Assembly (NCBI GenBank): GCA_039962225.1
Contig: JAMPKV010000040.1
Span: 1-45,601, forward strand
Length of the DNA stretch: 45,601 bases
Source of the DNA: Microcoleus sp. AS-A8
Lineage (GTDB): Bacteria; Cyanobacteriota; Cyanobacteriia; Cyanobacteriales; Coleofasciculaceae
Direction of reading: 5' to 3'
Shown: positions 16,038 through 24,667 of the stretch, in pieces
Layout: every line of letters begins with the position of its first letter
Numbering within the stretch: position 1 is the stretch's first letter
Notes under the pieces: generated by a model
What the model was told of the DNA's origin: nothing
Seen by the model: the letters and a program-made list of their open reading frames with translations, nothing else
Databases searched by the model: none
Program-made: the position numbers and the translations under genes

Positions 16038-17474
16038 ATGCGGCGTAGAGTCATGCTCAAGTTAGCCGTATCTGGCGGTGCGTTAGCTCAGGTTTTAAAC
16101 ACAAGTTGCCATCGTCGAATCTTTACCAAGATTATGGGAGAGAATCCAGGCTCATCCACCCCTAGGCTGTCTTCTACAAATTCTATTACCGCAAGAGTGA
16201 GGGTAGATTGGGCGACAGCAGTAGCTCAAACCACTCCCTTCACGTTTGGCTCCAACGACTACGAAATCACTAAACCAGAAGCGGCGGCTGACCCAGTCTA
16301 TCAGAGTCGCCTAGTGGAACTAGGCATCGGTTTAATTCGGATTCACTTCGCGGGATTAAGCGATCGCTGGACTAACTCTACCACCAAAACCTGGGATGAG
16401 GCCAAGATAAAAGCGGGTTACGATGCCTCCTATCCCCAACGACCGACAATCATCCAGAACATTTCTGGTTGGCCCCAGTGGATGGCTCAGACCCAAGATG
16501 GTCTACTCGACCCTTCTGAGTACGATAACTATGCGGCTTTCTGTGCTCAATTGGTGGAAATTCTCAACCGACGCCAGCAGCGAAAAGTGGTTTATTGGGA
16601 GCCCATCAACGAACAAGATGTTCGTTACGAAAAAGCGGGTAAACTCGACGAGCTTTGGAAAATCTACAACAAGACGGCGACAGCGATGAAGCGTCAAGAC
16701 CCCCAGATTAAAGTCGGGGGGCCAGTGCAGACTTGGGACGAACCCAGACGACTCGCGGCCTTTCTGAAGGCGTGCGAACCGAATGTAGACTTCATTTCCT
16801 GGCACCGTTACGGCAGTGGCGATGCCAGTGCATCCACTGACACGCTGATGTCCTACACACCAAACTATAGGAATCAGGTGCAGGAATTTCGCAAATTAGC
16901 GAAGCAGTACATCCCCGATCGCAACGTGCCACTACTGCTGGGAGAATATAACATTAACTACGATTGGCGATCGGGTGAAAATCGCCAACATACCCATGTT
17001 GGAGCCGTCTGGTTTGCGTCGGTACTCAAAAATCTGGCGGATGCCGGCATTGACATGGCGACCTCATGGCATCTTAAGGATGGAGTTTACGGTCTGATCG
17101 ATCCTGAAAATAATCTACGACCTGCTGCAACCGTGTTTGCTTGGGGAATCAAATATCTAACTGGTACAGTGATGCAGGCAGACAGCAACCACTCCTTTGT
17201 GGAAGCAATGCCAGTTTTGCAGAAAGATGGGGGGCGCTCACTCTTGTTGATTAATAAGTCAGCTGGACTTGCCACACTCAACGTTCAGGCGACGCAGATG
17301 GATGCAAAACCGGACAAACTACTGATGTTGTGCCTGGATGCCACTGGCGTAACGACGACCTCCCTAGATACAGCCACGTTGGAGCAAAAACCGTTGACGT
17401 TGAATCCCTATTCCTTGGTCTTGCTGCGTTTTTCTGCCGATGGCAGTTCTGTCAATCAACCCCAGAAACGTTGA
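16038..17474 (+). CDS. Exported GH-A clan glycoside hydrolase (GH39/PslG-like)
   Basis: 478 residues. The N-terminus has RRR at 2-4, a hydrophobic stretch and LNTSC at 20-24, so it could be a Tat or lipoprotein signal (Cys24). From about residue 55 it is a (beta/alpha)8 barrel. WEPINEQD holds the Asn-Glu pair typical of the acid/base residue (Glu192), WHRYGSGD lies on the next barrel edge, and LLLGEYNINY holds the likely nucleophile (Glu303). A small beta domain ends the protein. GH39 and related enzymes cleave beta-glycosidic bonds. In Pseudomonas, PslG is a hydrolase of this type encoded inside the Psl exopolysaccharide operon. Here the gene follows the BY-kinase by three bases, so a role in trimming or releasing the same polymer is likely but unproven. 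Confidence 0.82.
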   Translation: MRRRVMLKLAVSGGALAQVLNTSCHRRIFTKIMGENPGSSTPRLSSTNSITARVRVDWATAVAQTTPFTFGSNDYEITKPEAAADPVYQSRLVELGIGLIRIHFAGLSDRWTNSTTKTWDEAKIKAGYDASYPQRPTIIQNISGWPQWMAQTQDGLLDPSEYDNYAAFCAQLVEILNRRQQRKVVYWEPINEQDVRYEKAGKLDELWKIYNKTATAMKRQDPQIKVGGPVQTWDEPRRLAAFLKACEPNVDFISWHRYGSGDASASTDTLMSYTPNYRNQVQEFRKLAKQYIPDRNVPLLLGEYNINYDWRSGENRQHTHVGAVWFASVLKNLADAGIDMATSWHLKDGVYGLIDPENNLRPAATVFAWGIKYLTGTVMQADSNHSFVEAMPVLQKDGGRSLLLINKSAGLATLNVQATQMDAKPDKLLMLCLDATGVTTTSLDTATLEQKPLTLNPYSLVLLRFSADGSSVNQPQKR

Positions 17475-17484
17475 ATTTAGTGCT

Positions 17485-18072
17485 ATGCCGCCGATCAATC
17501 ATCCAGTTCTGAAGGATTTAGCTAACCTCTATTTTGAAGCCAAGCGACTGTTCTATCGGATGCGATATCCTAATGTATTGCTCGCTAAAGGGGTGCGAAT
17601 CAAAGGCACCTTGCAGGTTAATGGTACAGTTAAAGTGACCATCGGGCCTGGAAGTCGCCTGGGTAAACATGTCTTGATCTATGGTTCAGGCACAGTCACT
17701 ATTGGTAGTAACGTATTACTGAATGGCTCTTGGATCGGCTGTGAGCGCTCCATTACGATTGGGGATGAGTGCCTAATTTCTGACTGCGCCATTGCCGATA
17801 GCGATTATCACAACCTAGAACCGCACCTACGTCACTGCCCTCCCGGACCCAAAGTTTCGGCCCCGATTGTGATTGAGCGCAATGTGTGGATTGGAGCCAG
17901 AGCGACAGTGATGAAAGGGGTAAACATTGGGGCAGATAGTGCTGTGGGTTTGGGATGCGTTGTCCGCAAGTCTGTTCCTCCCGGTGTTGTGGTTATCGGC
18001 AATCCCCAGCAAATTGTCAAGCAATTCGACTTAAAGCAGCCGTTACATGAGGATGCTAATCTTGCTCATTGA
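17485..18072 (+). CDS. Hexapeptide-repeat acyltransferase
   Basis: 195 residues from the ATG at 17485. The chain of left-handed beta-helix turns runs from about residue 30 to 170 (VTIGPGSRLGKHVLIYGSG, VTIGSNVLLNGSWIGCER, ITIGDECLISDCAIAD). HNLEPH near residue 115 supplies the histidine typical of acetyl-CoA-dependent O-acetyltransferases, and NVWIGARATVMKGVNIG is the classic ending. It probably acetylates a sugar of the exopolysaccharide or a precursor. An in-frame ATG at 17440 would overlap the hydrolase gene by 35 bases. Neither start has a clear ribosome binding site; I prefer the one 10 bases after the upstream stop. Last gene of the rightward run. Confidence 0.85.
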   Translation: MPPINHPVLKDLANLYFEAKRLFYRMRYPNVLLAKGVRIKGTLQVNGTVKVTIGPGSRLGKHVLIYGSGTVTIGSNVLLNGSWIGCERSITIGDECLISDCAIADSDYHNLEPHLRHCPPGPKVSAPIVIERNVWIGARATVMKGVNIGADSAVGLGCVVRKSVPPGVVVIGNPQQIVKQFDLKQPLHEDANLAH

Positions 18073-18273
18073 CATTAATGCTGATTATTTGATTATTGTT
18101 GTTCAAACTCTTGTGCTATAGCTCAGAAAACGCATCCCAAAGTGTAACTTCCTTAACAATTTTAGTGACTTTAGTAATGCTGAGTGCTGCTAAATTCTCC
18201 TAGAGGAGGGAGGCGAAAGAGGAGCCATTTTCTTTAGCCTTAGATAGAAACCTTCACGTCTCAAATATTAAAC

Positions 18274-18594
18274 ATGCATACTTCTAATTTTTCGCCAGTT
18301 TCTACCAGGCAAGCGGCTTTAAAACTGCCTATTGTACGTCAAGGGAGTTCTGGTAGCGCTGTCAGAGTTTTACAGCAGTTGCTCAATTTTAAGGGCTTCA
18401 AGCTAGAGGTCAATGGGCAATTTGATCTGGCCACACAGGCAGCCGTCGAAAACTTCCAACAAATTAACGCTTTGATAGTAAACGGAATTGTTGATGCTGA
18501 GACTTGGTATAATCTGAGCCTTGGATTGTTGTCAGTAATACCTATTGAGTCTGAGTTTGCTCCCAATGAAACCCAATCTTTAAATCTCTGCTAA
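18274..18594 (+). CDS. Small peptidoglycan-binding (PG_binding_1) domain protein
   Basis: 106 residues. One PG_binding_1 domain covers about residues 18-85: LPIVRQGSSGSAVRVLQQLL, then GFKLEVNGQFDLATQAAVENFQ and NGIVDAETWYNLS. This three-helix module normally binds peptidoglycan. There is no catalytic domain and no clear signal peptide in the first 20 residues, so export is uncertain. The tail is short and polar. It stands alone, with gaps of about 200 and 466 bases on either side; a link to the preceding polysaccharide run is possible only by position. Confidence 0.82.
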   Translation: MHTSNFSPVSTRQAALKLPIVRQGSSGSAVRVLQQLLNFKGFKLEVNGQFDLATQAAVENFQQINALIVNGIVDAETWYNLSLGLLSVIPIESEFAPNETQSLNLC

Positions 18595-19060
18595 GACTAA
18601 CAGTCCATCACCGCCAATAGGACGGGTGCAGTATTTTATTCTCCCCATCTGCTTATCTCCCCACCCGTCGCTTAAAAATCATCAGTCGGTTGCACAACAG
18701 TGACACCTCAGTCGAGTCACCGTTTAAGTGTGTTGTCAGCACCTTTGGGGCAAGGCTTGCAAACTAACTGTCTTGGATCAGAAGGCTACAGCTCACACCC
18801 TATCCCCATGAAAACTGAAAACTTTTCCAGCGACTGACGGTAGTACGCTCACAATGCATCCAGATTGAGCCGCAGACCCCCACTTTCCGGAATTAGGATT
18901 AGGCCGCGACCACCAAACGACCTACAACCAGAGATAATTCTATATAGAGTAGGGAGGTTATAGGTAAAGCTATAGTAATTTCGTTATAAACAAGAAATCG
19001 GTAAAACATGTCAATTCAAGACCTAATCAGAGAAAATTAAGGTTTCACATTCACTGGAGT
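18595..19060. other. Long intergenic region, no gene seen
   Basis: 466 bases before the thioredoxin-like thylakoid gene. No convincing reading frame, tRNA or terminator. TATAG/CTATA around 18959-18976 is a short inverted repeat, and TATAGT nearby could serve as a -10 box for the downstream gene. Otherwise I see nothing I can name. Confidence 0.35.
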
Positions 19061-19678
19061 ATGATTTTTAACTTTAGACGGTTTTCCAGTCAACTTCTGA
19101 CTGCTCGCCATTCAGGGAGGCATCGGGTCGCTTGCGGCTTGTTGAGCTTAGTGGCTTTTTTAAGTTGCTTGTGGCTCATCGGGACACCATCGGCTCTAGC
19201 CGGGTTGAATGATGACAAGTTTGACGGCAACATCTTCGCCCTCTATGCTGGAAATGGCTCTCTAGTCCCAGCACGCGTAACGTTGACAGAGTCTTTGAGG
19301 CGCGAGAGACCATCGCTGTTGGTGTTCTACTTAGATGACAGCAGTGATTGCAAGCAATATGCCGCCGTTATCTCACAGCTCCAAGATCCTTATGGACGAG
19401 CCGCCAATTTTCTGCCGATTAACATCGATAGTCTACCCCCGAAGTCTAAGTATCAACCAACAGAACCAGGCTACTACTACCAAGGCTTAGTGCCCCAGAC
19501 GGTGATCCTGGACCAAAAGGGTAAGGTGGTTCTGAATGTGACGGGACAAGTGCCCTATGAGCAGGTAGACGATGCTTTCCGGAAAGTGTTTGATTTGCTG
19601 CCTCGTTCAGAATCCGTTGAGTTGAAGCGGCGAACTTTCAACGAATTCAATACTGAGCTAGTGGAAGGTGAACGTTAA
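19061..19678 (+). CDS. Thioredoxin-like thylakoid protein, photosystem I accumulation factor-like
   Basis: 205 residues. Residues 1-48 form a long signal peptide or anchor: a basic start, a hydrophobic stretch LLSLVAFLSCLWLIG, and a possible cleavage site after SALA. The rest is a thioredoxin-like fold: RPSLLVFYLDDSSDCKQYA at the place of the redox strand, NFLPINIDSL, and the strand around GLVPQTVILDQKGKVVLNVTG. The usual CxxC is reduced to a single cysteine (SSDCK), so a classic disulfide reductase role is unlikely. Proteins of this length and pattern in cyanobacteria are annotated as thylakoid membrane photosystem I accumulation factors; I assign that from resemblance. GGAG lies very close to the ATG (one base). 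Confidence 0.62.
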   Translation: MIFNFRRFSSQLLTARHSGRHRVACGLLSLVAFLSCLWLIGTPSALAGLNDDKFDGNIFALYAGNGSLVPARVTLTESLRRERPSLLVFYLDDSSDCKQYAAVISQLQDPYGRAANFLPINIDSLPPKSKYQPTEPGYYYQGLVPQTVILDQKGKVVLNVTGQVPYEQVDDAFRKVFDLLPRSESVELKRRTFNEFNTELVEGER

Positions 19679-19781
19679 AGTAAGGCTTTTCCCCATGATT
19701 TTAGATTTTGCCGGAGCGGTGGCGGATAAAGTTTCCTCGATTAATTCAGGAACTCAAGATAAGGATTTGGCAAAACACTCC

Positions 19782-19816
19782 AAAATCCAAAATCTAAAAT
19801 CTAAAATCTAAAATAT
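19782..19816. repeat. Heptamer tandem repeat (AAAATCT)
   Basis: Five consecutive 7-base units: AAAATCC, three copies of AAAATCT, then AAAATAT. Short tandem heptamers like this are common between cyanobacterial genes and can vary in copy number. It lies upstream of the hypothetical gene at 19856. Confidence 0.85.
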
Positions 19817-19855
19817 AGTGGGTCAGGCTCACACGCTAATCTGTCTTTTAGTGCA

Positions 19856-20482
19856 ATGTTATTGGGTGTGCTGATGTCAGAGGTCTACAGCACCGAGGAG
19901 CTAATCAAAATTTTGGCGGATGAGCGTCGCGCCTGTATCAATGGAGAGCGTCTCAATCTTGCCGCTTCGGCGTCTGGCAGTCCGTTGCTCGATCAATTTC
20001 TGAAACCGGATGGCATTCAAAAGTTCAGTGCTTATCGAGACTTCAAGGCGGCTGTTCATCGCTATCAGCGGCAACACCAAGTTTCAGGCATTGTTTGGCG
20101 GCAGTTAACGATGAAGGGCACAACTTTGCGCTACCCTGCCGTCGATGATCAACTAGCGGCGCTCTCTAGTGATTTGGAAATCCTCAAGGCGGCTAAGACC
20201 TCAATCCTGGCGTTTTGGCACAGTGTGACACAGGGCATGGATTTGTACTTAAGCATTAACTCAGGCAAAGACTATCGACAGATTAGGCTTGATGAGGTTG
20301 GAGTAATCATTAAAGGAACGGAATGGGCCAGTCTCTCTGTACACGGTAATTCAACGTTTTTGGAGATTATCTTGCAGTTAGGCTGGGGGCAGCCGGAAGA
20401 AGCATCTTACAAGCGAGGATGGCCCTTAGCGGGCAGTGAGTATATTCATGCCGTGAAACCCAACCAACGTCCCATTTGTTGA
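19856..20482 (+). CDS. Conserved-looking hypothetical protein
   Basis: 208 residues; I do not recognise the family. No signal peptide or membrane span. The start is rich in helix formers (STEELIKILADERRACINGERLNL). The middle has KFSAYRDFKAAVHRYQRQHQVSGIVWRQL, and the second half looks beta-rich with aromatic residues (GVIIKGTEWASLSVHG). An alternative start is the ATG at 19874 (MSEVYSTEEL), which would remove six hydrophobic residues that do not look like part of the domain. The frame is long and codon use resembles neighbours, so it is probably a real gene. Confidence 0.65.
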   Translation: MLLGVLMSEVYSTEELIKILADERRACINGERLNLAASASGSPLLDQFLKPDGIQKFSAYRDFKAAVHRYQRQHQVSGIVWRQLTMKGTTLRYPAVDDQLAALSSDLEILKAAKTSILAFWHSVTQGMDLYLSINSGKDYRQIRLDEVGVIIKGTEWASLSVHGNSTFLEIILQLGWGQPEEASYKRGWPLAGSEYIHAVKPNQRPIC

Positions 20483-20784
20483 GCGTATCAGCACTGAGGT
20501 TAGGGTTTACCGAGCATAGGCTCAAGTGCAGTGAGATTGAGGGAAATTAGGAGCAACGGTTTCCGTTCCCAAAGCCGCCGCCTTCTTGAGTTAGGCTGAG
20601 CTGAGTCAAACGTCGCTCAGAGGGACGAACTGAGAGGATGCACTAGCGTCCAAGCAGGGGTTACCGAAGAGTAGAGTGGCAAAGACGTAGCGATTGCGCT
20701 TTGAGCGAGGATTCTGCTCAAGAATCACGCACCGCATCGCTAGAGCAGAGACACAGATGAGGAATAGGAAGGAGCCTGAAAAGA
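20483..20784. other. Intergenic region with overlapping short inverted repeats
   Basis: 302 bases with no gene seen. Two mutually exclusive hairpins share bases: TTGAGC (20701-20706) with GCTCAA (20716-20721), and GATTCT (20710-20715) with AGAATC (20721-20726). There is also AACGG-TTT-CCGTT near 20555-20567. The region precedes a small gene with a good ribosome binding site; it may be an untranslated leader, but I cannot name an RNA. Confidence 0.35.
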
Positions 20785-21018
20785 ATGGATGAGAATAACG
20801 AAGAGCAGATGGTGGAAAGAAAAACAGCCGCCAAGGAATCTGCTTTGACGAACGAATTAACCAAGCTGGGCAATCAGGCCGTTAAAAAAGGGCTGATTTC
20901 AGGGCATGGTTATCACGGGGGAAAGTATGAAATTTTGTGCAATGGTCAGATTTTTCTCCTCACACCCGAAAAAGCACACTCTTACCTAAAAGATTTGGTC
21001 AAAAATCATCACAAATAG
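20785..21018 (+). CDS. Small hypothetical protein
   Basis: 77 residues, charged and soluble. The first 25 residues are acidic and lysine-rich. The rest reads as a compact domain: LTKLGNQAVKKGLISGHGYH, then KYEILCNGQIFLLTPEKAHSYLKDL. I do not recognise the family. GGAAGGAG ends ten bases before the ATG, which supports real translation. It stands alone, about 260 bases upstream of lysS. Confidence 0.6.
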   Translation: MDENNEEQMVERKTAAKESALTNELTKLGNQAVKKGLISGHGYHGGKYEILCNGQIFLLTPEKAHSYLKDLVKNHHK

Positions 21019-21280
21019 AAGCCTGTTTTGGGGAAGCGCTCGGCTTTGCGGGTGCGTGAACAGCACTTTGAGTATGAGAGCAGCGAAGCGACTGGAGCAA
21101 GCGCTAGCGCAATTCGTATTCTGGAACAACGCGATTGCCCTTGATGGTACCGTCCCAAAGGGCGATCGCTCAAACACGTCCCGATCATTCCCTATAATTG
21201 ACCCAAGCCCCGGCGCTCTTCAACGTTCAGCAAGGATGCGCTTTTTGTCACACAACACAAGCCTTTAGTTATTCAGTACT

Positions 21281-23002
21281 ATGCCCTCCGAGCAGTCCCC
21301 ACCAGAACCCCAAGATCACTCAAATTTAGAAGGAATCCGTGCAGCACGCTTGGAGAAAGTCCACCAGCTCAAAGCCATTGGGATGAATCCCTATGCCTAC
21401 CATTGGGAATCGACTCACAACGCCGCAGAACTCCAGGAAAAATTTGCCGACTTACCCGATGGTGAAGAAGTTGATCTTGAAGTGGCGATCGCAGGTCGAA
21501 TCTTAGCACGTCGAGTCTTCGGAAAACTGGCGTTCTTCAATCTTCAGGACGAAACCGGCACGATTCAGCTGTACCTCGATAAGCAGAAAATCACCACCGG
21601 AATGGCAGATGTGCCCAATGCCTTCAACCACTTAAAGCAACTCACCGACATTGGAGACATTATCGGCGTCAAGGGAACGATTAAGCGCACCGAAAAGGGT
21701 GAACTCTCGGTTTATGTCAGCCGCTACACTATGCTGACGAAGTCCCTTTTGCCCTTACCCGATAAATGGCATGGTCTTACGGATACAGAAAAGCGCTATC
21801 GTCAACGCTACGTTGACCTGATTGTCAACCCCACTGTGCGGGAAACGTTCCGACGCCGCGCCAAAATCACCGCTTCCATTCGCCGCTACCTGGAAGAACA
21901 AGACTTTCTAGAAATTGAGACGCCCGTGCTTCAGTCGGAAGCCGGGGGGGCAGAGGCGCGTCCTTTCATCACTTATCACAATACCCTGGACATGGAGCTG
22001 TACCTGCGAATCGCCACCGAGTTGCCTCTGAAGCGACTGGTGGTGGGGGGGTTTGAGAAGGTGTTTGAGCTAGGGCGGATCTTCCGGAATGAAGGCATTT
22101 CTACCCGCCATAACCCGGAATTTACCACCGTTGAGGTTTACCAAGCCTACGCGGATTACAATGACATGATGCAGTTGACGGAAAATTTGATTACCACCGC
22201 TGCACAAGATGTCTTAGGGACGCTGAAAATTTCCTACCAGGGTCAAGAAATTGACTTAACCCCCCCTTGGCGTAGAATCACCATGCATCAGTTGGTGCAG
22301 GAAAAGATCGGTTTAGATTTTACTCAATTTGAGACCTTGGAAGCCGCGCAAACGGCGGCTCGTCAAGCGGGAATCACGGGTGTGGATGCATGTTCATCCA
22401 TCGGAAAACTGCTCAATGAATGTTTCGAGCAGAAGGTTGAGGAAACCTTGATTCAGCCGACGTTTGTCCTGGATTATCCCGTAGAAATTTCTCCCCTTGC
22501 CAAGCCGCATCGGGATAAGCCTGGTTTAGTCGAGCGCTTTGAGCTATTTATCGTAGGACGGGAGACGGCAAATAGCTTTTCGGAGTTAACCGACCCCATC
22601 GACCAACGCGAACGTCTAGAAGCACAGGCGGCGCGGAAAGCAGCCGGAGATTTGGAAGCGCCGGGAGTGGATGAAGATTTTATCACAGCATTGGAATATG
22701 GGATGGCTCCCACGGGCGGCCTTGGGATAGGAATTGACCGCTTAGTGATGTTGTTAACCGATAGTGCCAGTATTCGGGATGTGATTGCATTTCCCCTGCT
22801 CAAAACGTTTAGTCATGTGATTCGCTCATTTGACTATGACGAAGCGGCTCAAATCTTGCGAGTTGAATTCAACAGTGGCAGCGTCTACCAATATCGAGAT
22901 GTACCTAAGAGTGTGTACCACGAAATGAAGATTGCTCCGTCTGTCGGACAGTATTTTAATACGCACATTCGCGAGAAATACGGTCAGAATCGAGAGATTT
23001 AA
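21281..23002 (+). CDS. lysS: Lysyl-tRNA synthetase, class II, with C-terminal KTSC domain
   Basis: 573 residues; ordinary bacterial LysRS is about 500. An OB-fold anticodon-binding domain lies at about 60-160 ([23 protein letters not shown]). The class II catalytic core follows: motif 2 [18 protein letters not shown] around 267-284, and motif 3 [18 protein letters not shown] near 476-493. The last 70 residues ([19 protein letters not shown] onward, with [12 protein letters not shown]) are a KTSC domain, a module named after this very position in some lysyl-tRNA synthetases; its function there is not established. The enzyme charges tRNA-Lys in the cytoplasm. No strong ribosome binding site precedes the ATG. 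A 10-bp hairpin follows the stop. Confidence 0.97.
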   Translation: MPSEQSPPEPQDHSNLEGIRAARLEKVHQLKAIGMNPYAYHWESTHNAAELQEKFADLPDGEEVDLEVAIAGRILARRVFGKLAFFNLQDETGTIQLYLDKQKITTGMADVPNAFNHLKQLTDIGDIIGVKGTIKRTEKGELSVYVSRYTMLTKSLLPLPDKWHGLTDTEKRYRQRYVDLIVNPTVRETFRRRAKITASIRRYLEEQDFLEIETPVLQSEAGGAEARPFITYHNTLDMELYLRIATELPLKRLVVGGFEKVFELGRIFRNEGISTRHNPEFTTVEVYQAYADYNDMMQLTENLITTAAQDVLGTLKISYQGQEIDLTPPWRRITMHQLVQEKIGLDFTQFETLEAAQTAARQAGITGVDACSSIGKLLNECFEQKVEETLIQPTFVLDYPVEISPLAKPHRDKPGLVERFELFIVGRETANSFSELTDPIDQRERLEAQAARKAAGDLEAPGVDEDFITALEYGMAPTGGLGIGIDRLVMLLTDSASIRDVIAFPLLKTFSHVIRSFDYDEAAQILRVEFNSGSVYQYRDVPKSVYHEMKIAPSVGQYFNTHIREKYGQNREI

Positions 23003-23009
23003 AGCTTTT

Positions 23010-23035
23010 TAGGGGCACATCCGACTGTGCCCCTA
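23010..23035. repeat. TAGGGGCACA hairpin after lysS
   Basis: TAGGGGCACA (23010-23019) pairs perfectly with TGTGCCCCTA (23026-23035) around a 6-base loop. No T-tract follows on either strand, so it is not a standard intrinsic terminator, though it could still slow or end transcription between these convergent genes. It shares the TAGGGGCA core with hairpins at 40234-40258 and 45447-45475. Confidence 0.75.
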
Positions 23036-23049
23036 GGCATAAATCGCAG

Positions 23050-23649
23050 TTAATTGGAAACTTCTGCTAATTCGATCACGCGACCATCTAAATCTTTGAC
23101 GAGAAAATTTAGGGGCTTCTCGGCACGAACTTTATACTTGAGGCGTTGCATTTGCACTCGCATCAACACTTGTTCTAAGCAGTCATGGTCGAAGCAAACG
23201 TGGCGTTGCTGATTTTTCTTACCCAGGCTTGCCCCAGAGATCACATGTAACTGAGTATTCTTTCTGAGTTGGTACCACAACCCATCAGCACCTCTGAGTT
23301 TGGTGGCGCTGGTGCTTCCCAAGTTGGTCGCTGACATGTAAAGGGGGTCAAGCGTACTAGTGCCCAGGGTTTGCTCGTAGTTGTAATAGTAGTGTAAAGG
23401 AACTTCCGCCGCCGCCAAATTGAGCAGACCTTCATAGAACTGTCGCGCTATCTCTAAATCCGACACCATGATGGTATGAACTTTGGGGGCACTGGTGAGA
23501 AACATCCACATGGCACCCGCATAGGCGACCAATAGCATCACCATAATGCCCTGGGTGGAAAACAGGCTATCCAAAGGAAGACCGGGCAAAAATGAACCCA
23601 GAGGTAGGGACTCAAGCAGGAGGGAAATAAAATTCACGGATAAAATCAT
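23050..23649 (-). CDS. Membrane-anchored VOC (glyoxalase-fold) family protein
   Basis: 199 residues. Residues 1-55 are hydrophobic with one clear membrane span (GIMVMLLVAYAGAMWMFL). The remainder looks like a single VOC unit: VHTIMVSDLEIARQFYEGLL is the usual first beta-alpha element. The protein ends with LNFLVKDLDGRVIELAEV, where the final glutamate is a normal metal ligand in this fold. VOC proteins include glyoxalases, dioxygenases and antibiotic-binding proteins, so no reaction can be stated. The membrane anchor is unusual for the family but seems to be part of one open frame. It is convergent with lysS. Confidence 0.72.
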   Translation of the reverse strand: MILSVNFISLLLESLPLGSFLPGLPLDSLFSTQGIMVMLLVAYAGAMWMFLTSAPKVHTIMVSDLEIARQFYEGLLNLAAAEVPLHYYYNYEQTLGTSTLDPLYMSATNLGSTSATKLRGADGLWYQLRKNTQLHVISGASLGKKNQQRHVCFDHDCLEQVLMRVQMQRLKYKVRAEKPLNFLVKDLDGRVIELAEVSN

Positions 23650-23938
23650 GAACTGAAAACGCGTGATAATCCGATTTTAACTTTGATGGCTCTGTTGTCC
23701 TGTTATTCGTAAAATTATTAGCACAAGACTTGTTCTTAGATGTTACTAATTTTACCGAAGTTCCATCATTACTCTGGCCAAGTCCAGTTTGAAGCCTTAA
23801 GTTGTGGACAGAAGTCTATTTCAAGGCATGTCGATGAACCAAGTATCTCCGCCTAGAGCTGTGGAGAGTGTCAAAGGTGGTAGATATAGTAAGAAGCATC
23901 TTCTCTAATTCCCTGAGTCCAGTTGTAAATTAAAGATT

Positions 23939-24595
23939 GTGCAAATCCCCCATTTTTCCGAATCCAATCACCCGATTGTCAAATCGTTGTTTCATCACAG
24001 CGATCAGGAATTGCTGACCCTGTTTCAGCGTCATCCAGAGCAGGGAAAGTACTTCACGGCTATTTTCTGTCGCTACAGTCCAATTGTCTATACATTGATT
24101 CGGCACTCGGCGCGATCGCCGGTACAGGCTGAATATCTATTTGCTCTGACTTGGCGTCACATCTTCTACGAACTCAGCGGTCTAGATTTACGCTATGAAA
24201 GTACTCCGGGGACGAGTTCCTTTCAAAACTGGCTGATCAACATGACCGCCTTCTGTATTAACCAAGCGGATTTGCCGCCAGTGGAGGAAATTCACTACGA
24301 TCTCAATGCGGCACCCCCACCGTTCTGGTGTTACCTGGAACAAGCATTAGAACAACTCCAACCCGTAATGCGGTTGATTGTGATCATGGCTCAGACGTTC
24401 CACTGGAGCGAAACACGAATTGCAGCTTATTTGCAAGCGGAGGGAGAAGTGGTTTCACCCGCCCAAGTGAGAATTCAGCTCCAAAAAGGCTATCAAACTT
24501 TGGAAACAGCCTTACCTGAAGATATTCGCCTGATTTATTTGGCTCAGGCGGCTTCCCTACAGGCAAATTCCCAAGTTAATGCTCTATCTGTATAG
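23939..24595 (+). CDS. Sigma-70/ECF-like protein (divergent)
   Basis: 218 residues starting with GTG. The front part, DQELLTLFQRHPEQGKYFTAIFCRYSPIVYTLI, has the look of sigma region 2 (D-x-E-L-L-x-x-F, then a tyrosine-rich helix). The back part, LQPVMRLIVIMAQTFHWSET, with a following helix pair (VSPAQVRIQLQKGYQTLETALP), resembles region 4. The -10 recognition helix is atypical and the link between the parts is long. It may be a group of cyanobacterial sigma-like regulators. No anti-sigma gene is adjacent; a TPR protein follows after about 70 bases and could be its target or partner. DNA binding is inferred. Confidence 0.55.
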   Translation: MQIPHFSESNHPIVKSLFHHSDQELLTLFQRHPEQGKYFTAIFCRYSPIVYTLIRHSARSPVQAEYLFALTWRHIFYELSGLDLRYESTPGTSSFQNWLINMTAFCINQADLPPVEEIHYDLNAAPPPFWCYLEQALEQLQPVMRLIVIMAQTFHWSETRIAAYLQAEGEVVSPAQVRIQLQKGYQTLETALPEDIRLIYLAQAASLQANSQVNALSV

Positions 24596-24667
24596 AGAAA
24601 ATCATAGGGCGTGCAATGATCTAAGCGCTGAAGTGGTCGGTAAACTTTAGCAATCGGGGAGAATGTG

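Noticed and set aside
16503-16805. Antisense frame of 100 codons within the hydrolase gene
   Set aside because: The sense frame holds all catalytic motifs; the antisense translation has no pattern.
19782-19816. Heptamer repeat considered as a CRISPR fragment
   Set aside because: Units are contiguous, 7 bases, with no spacers. It is a simple tandem repeat.
23010-23035. Hairpin after lysS as a standard intrinsic terminator
   Set aside because: Neither strand shows a T-tract after the stem, so I list it as a repeat hairpin only.
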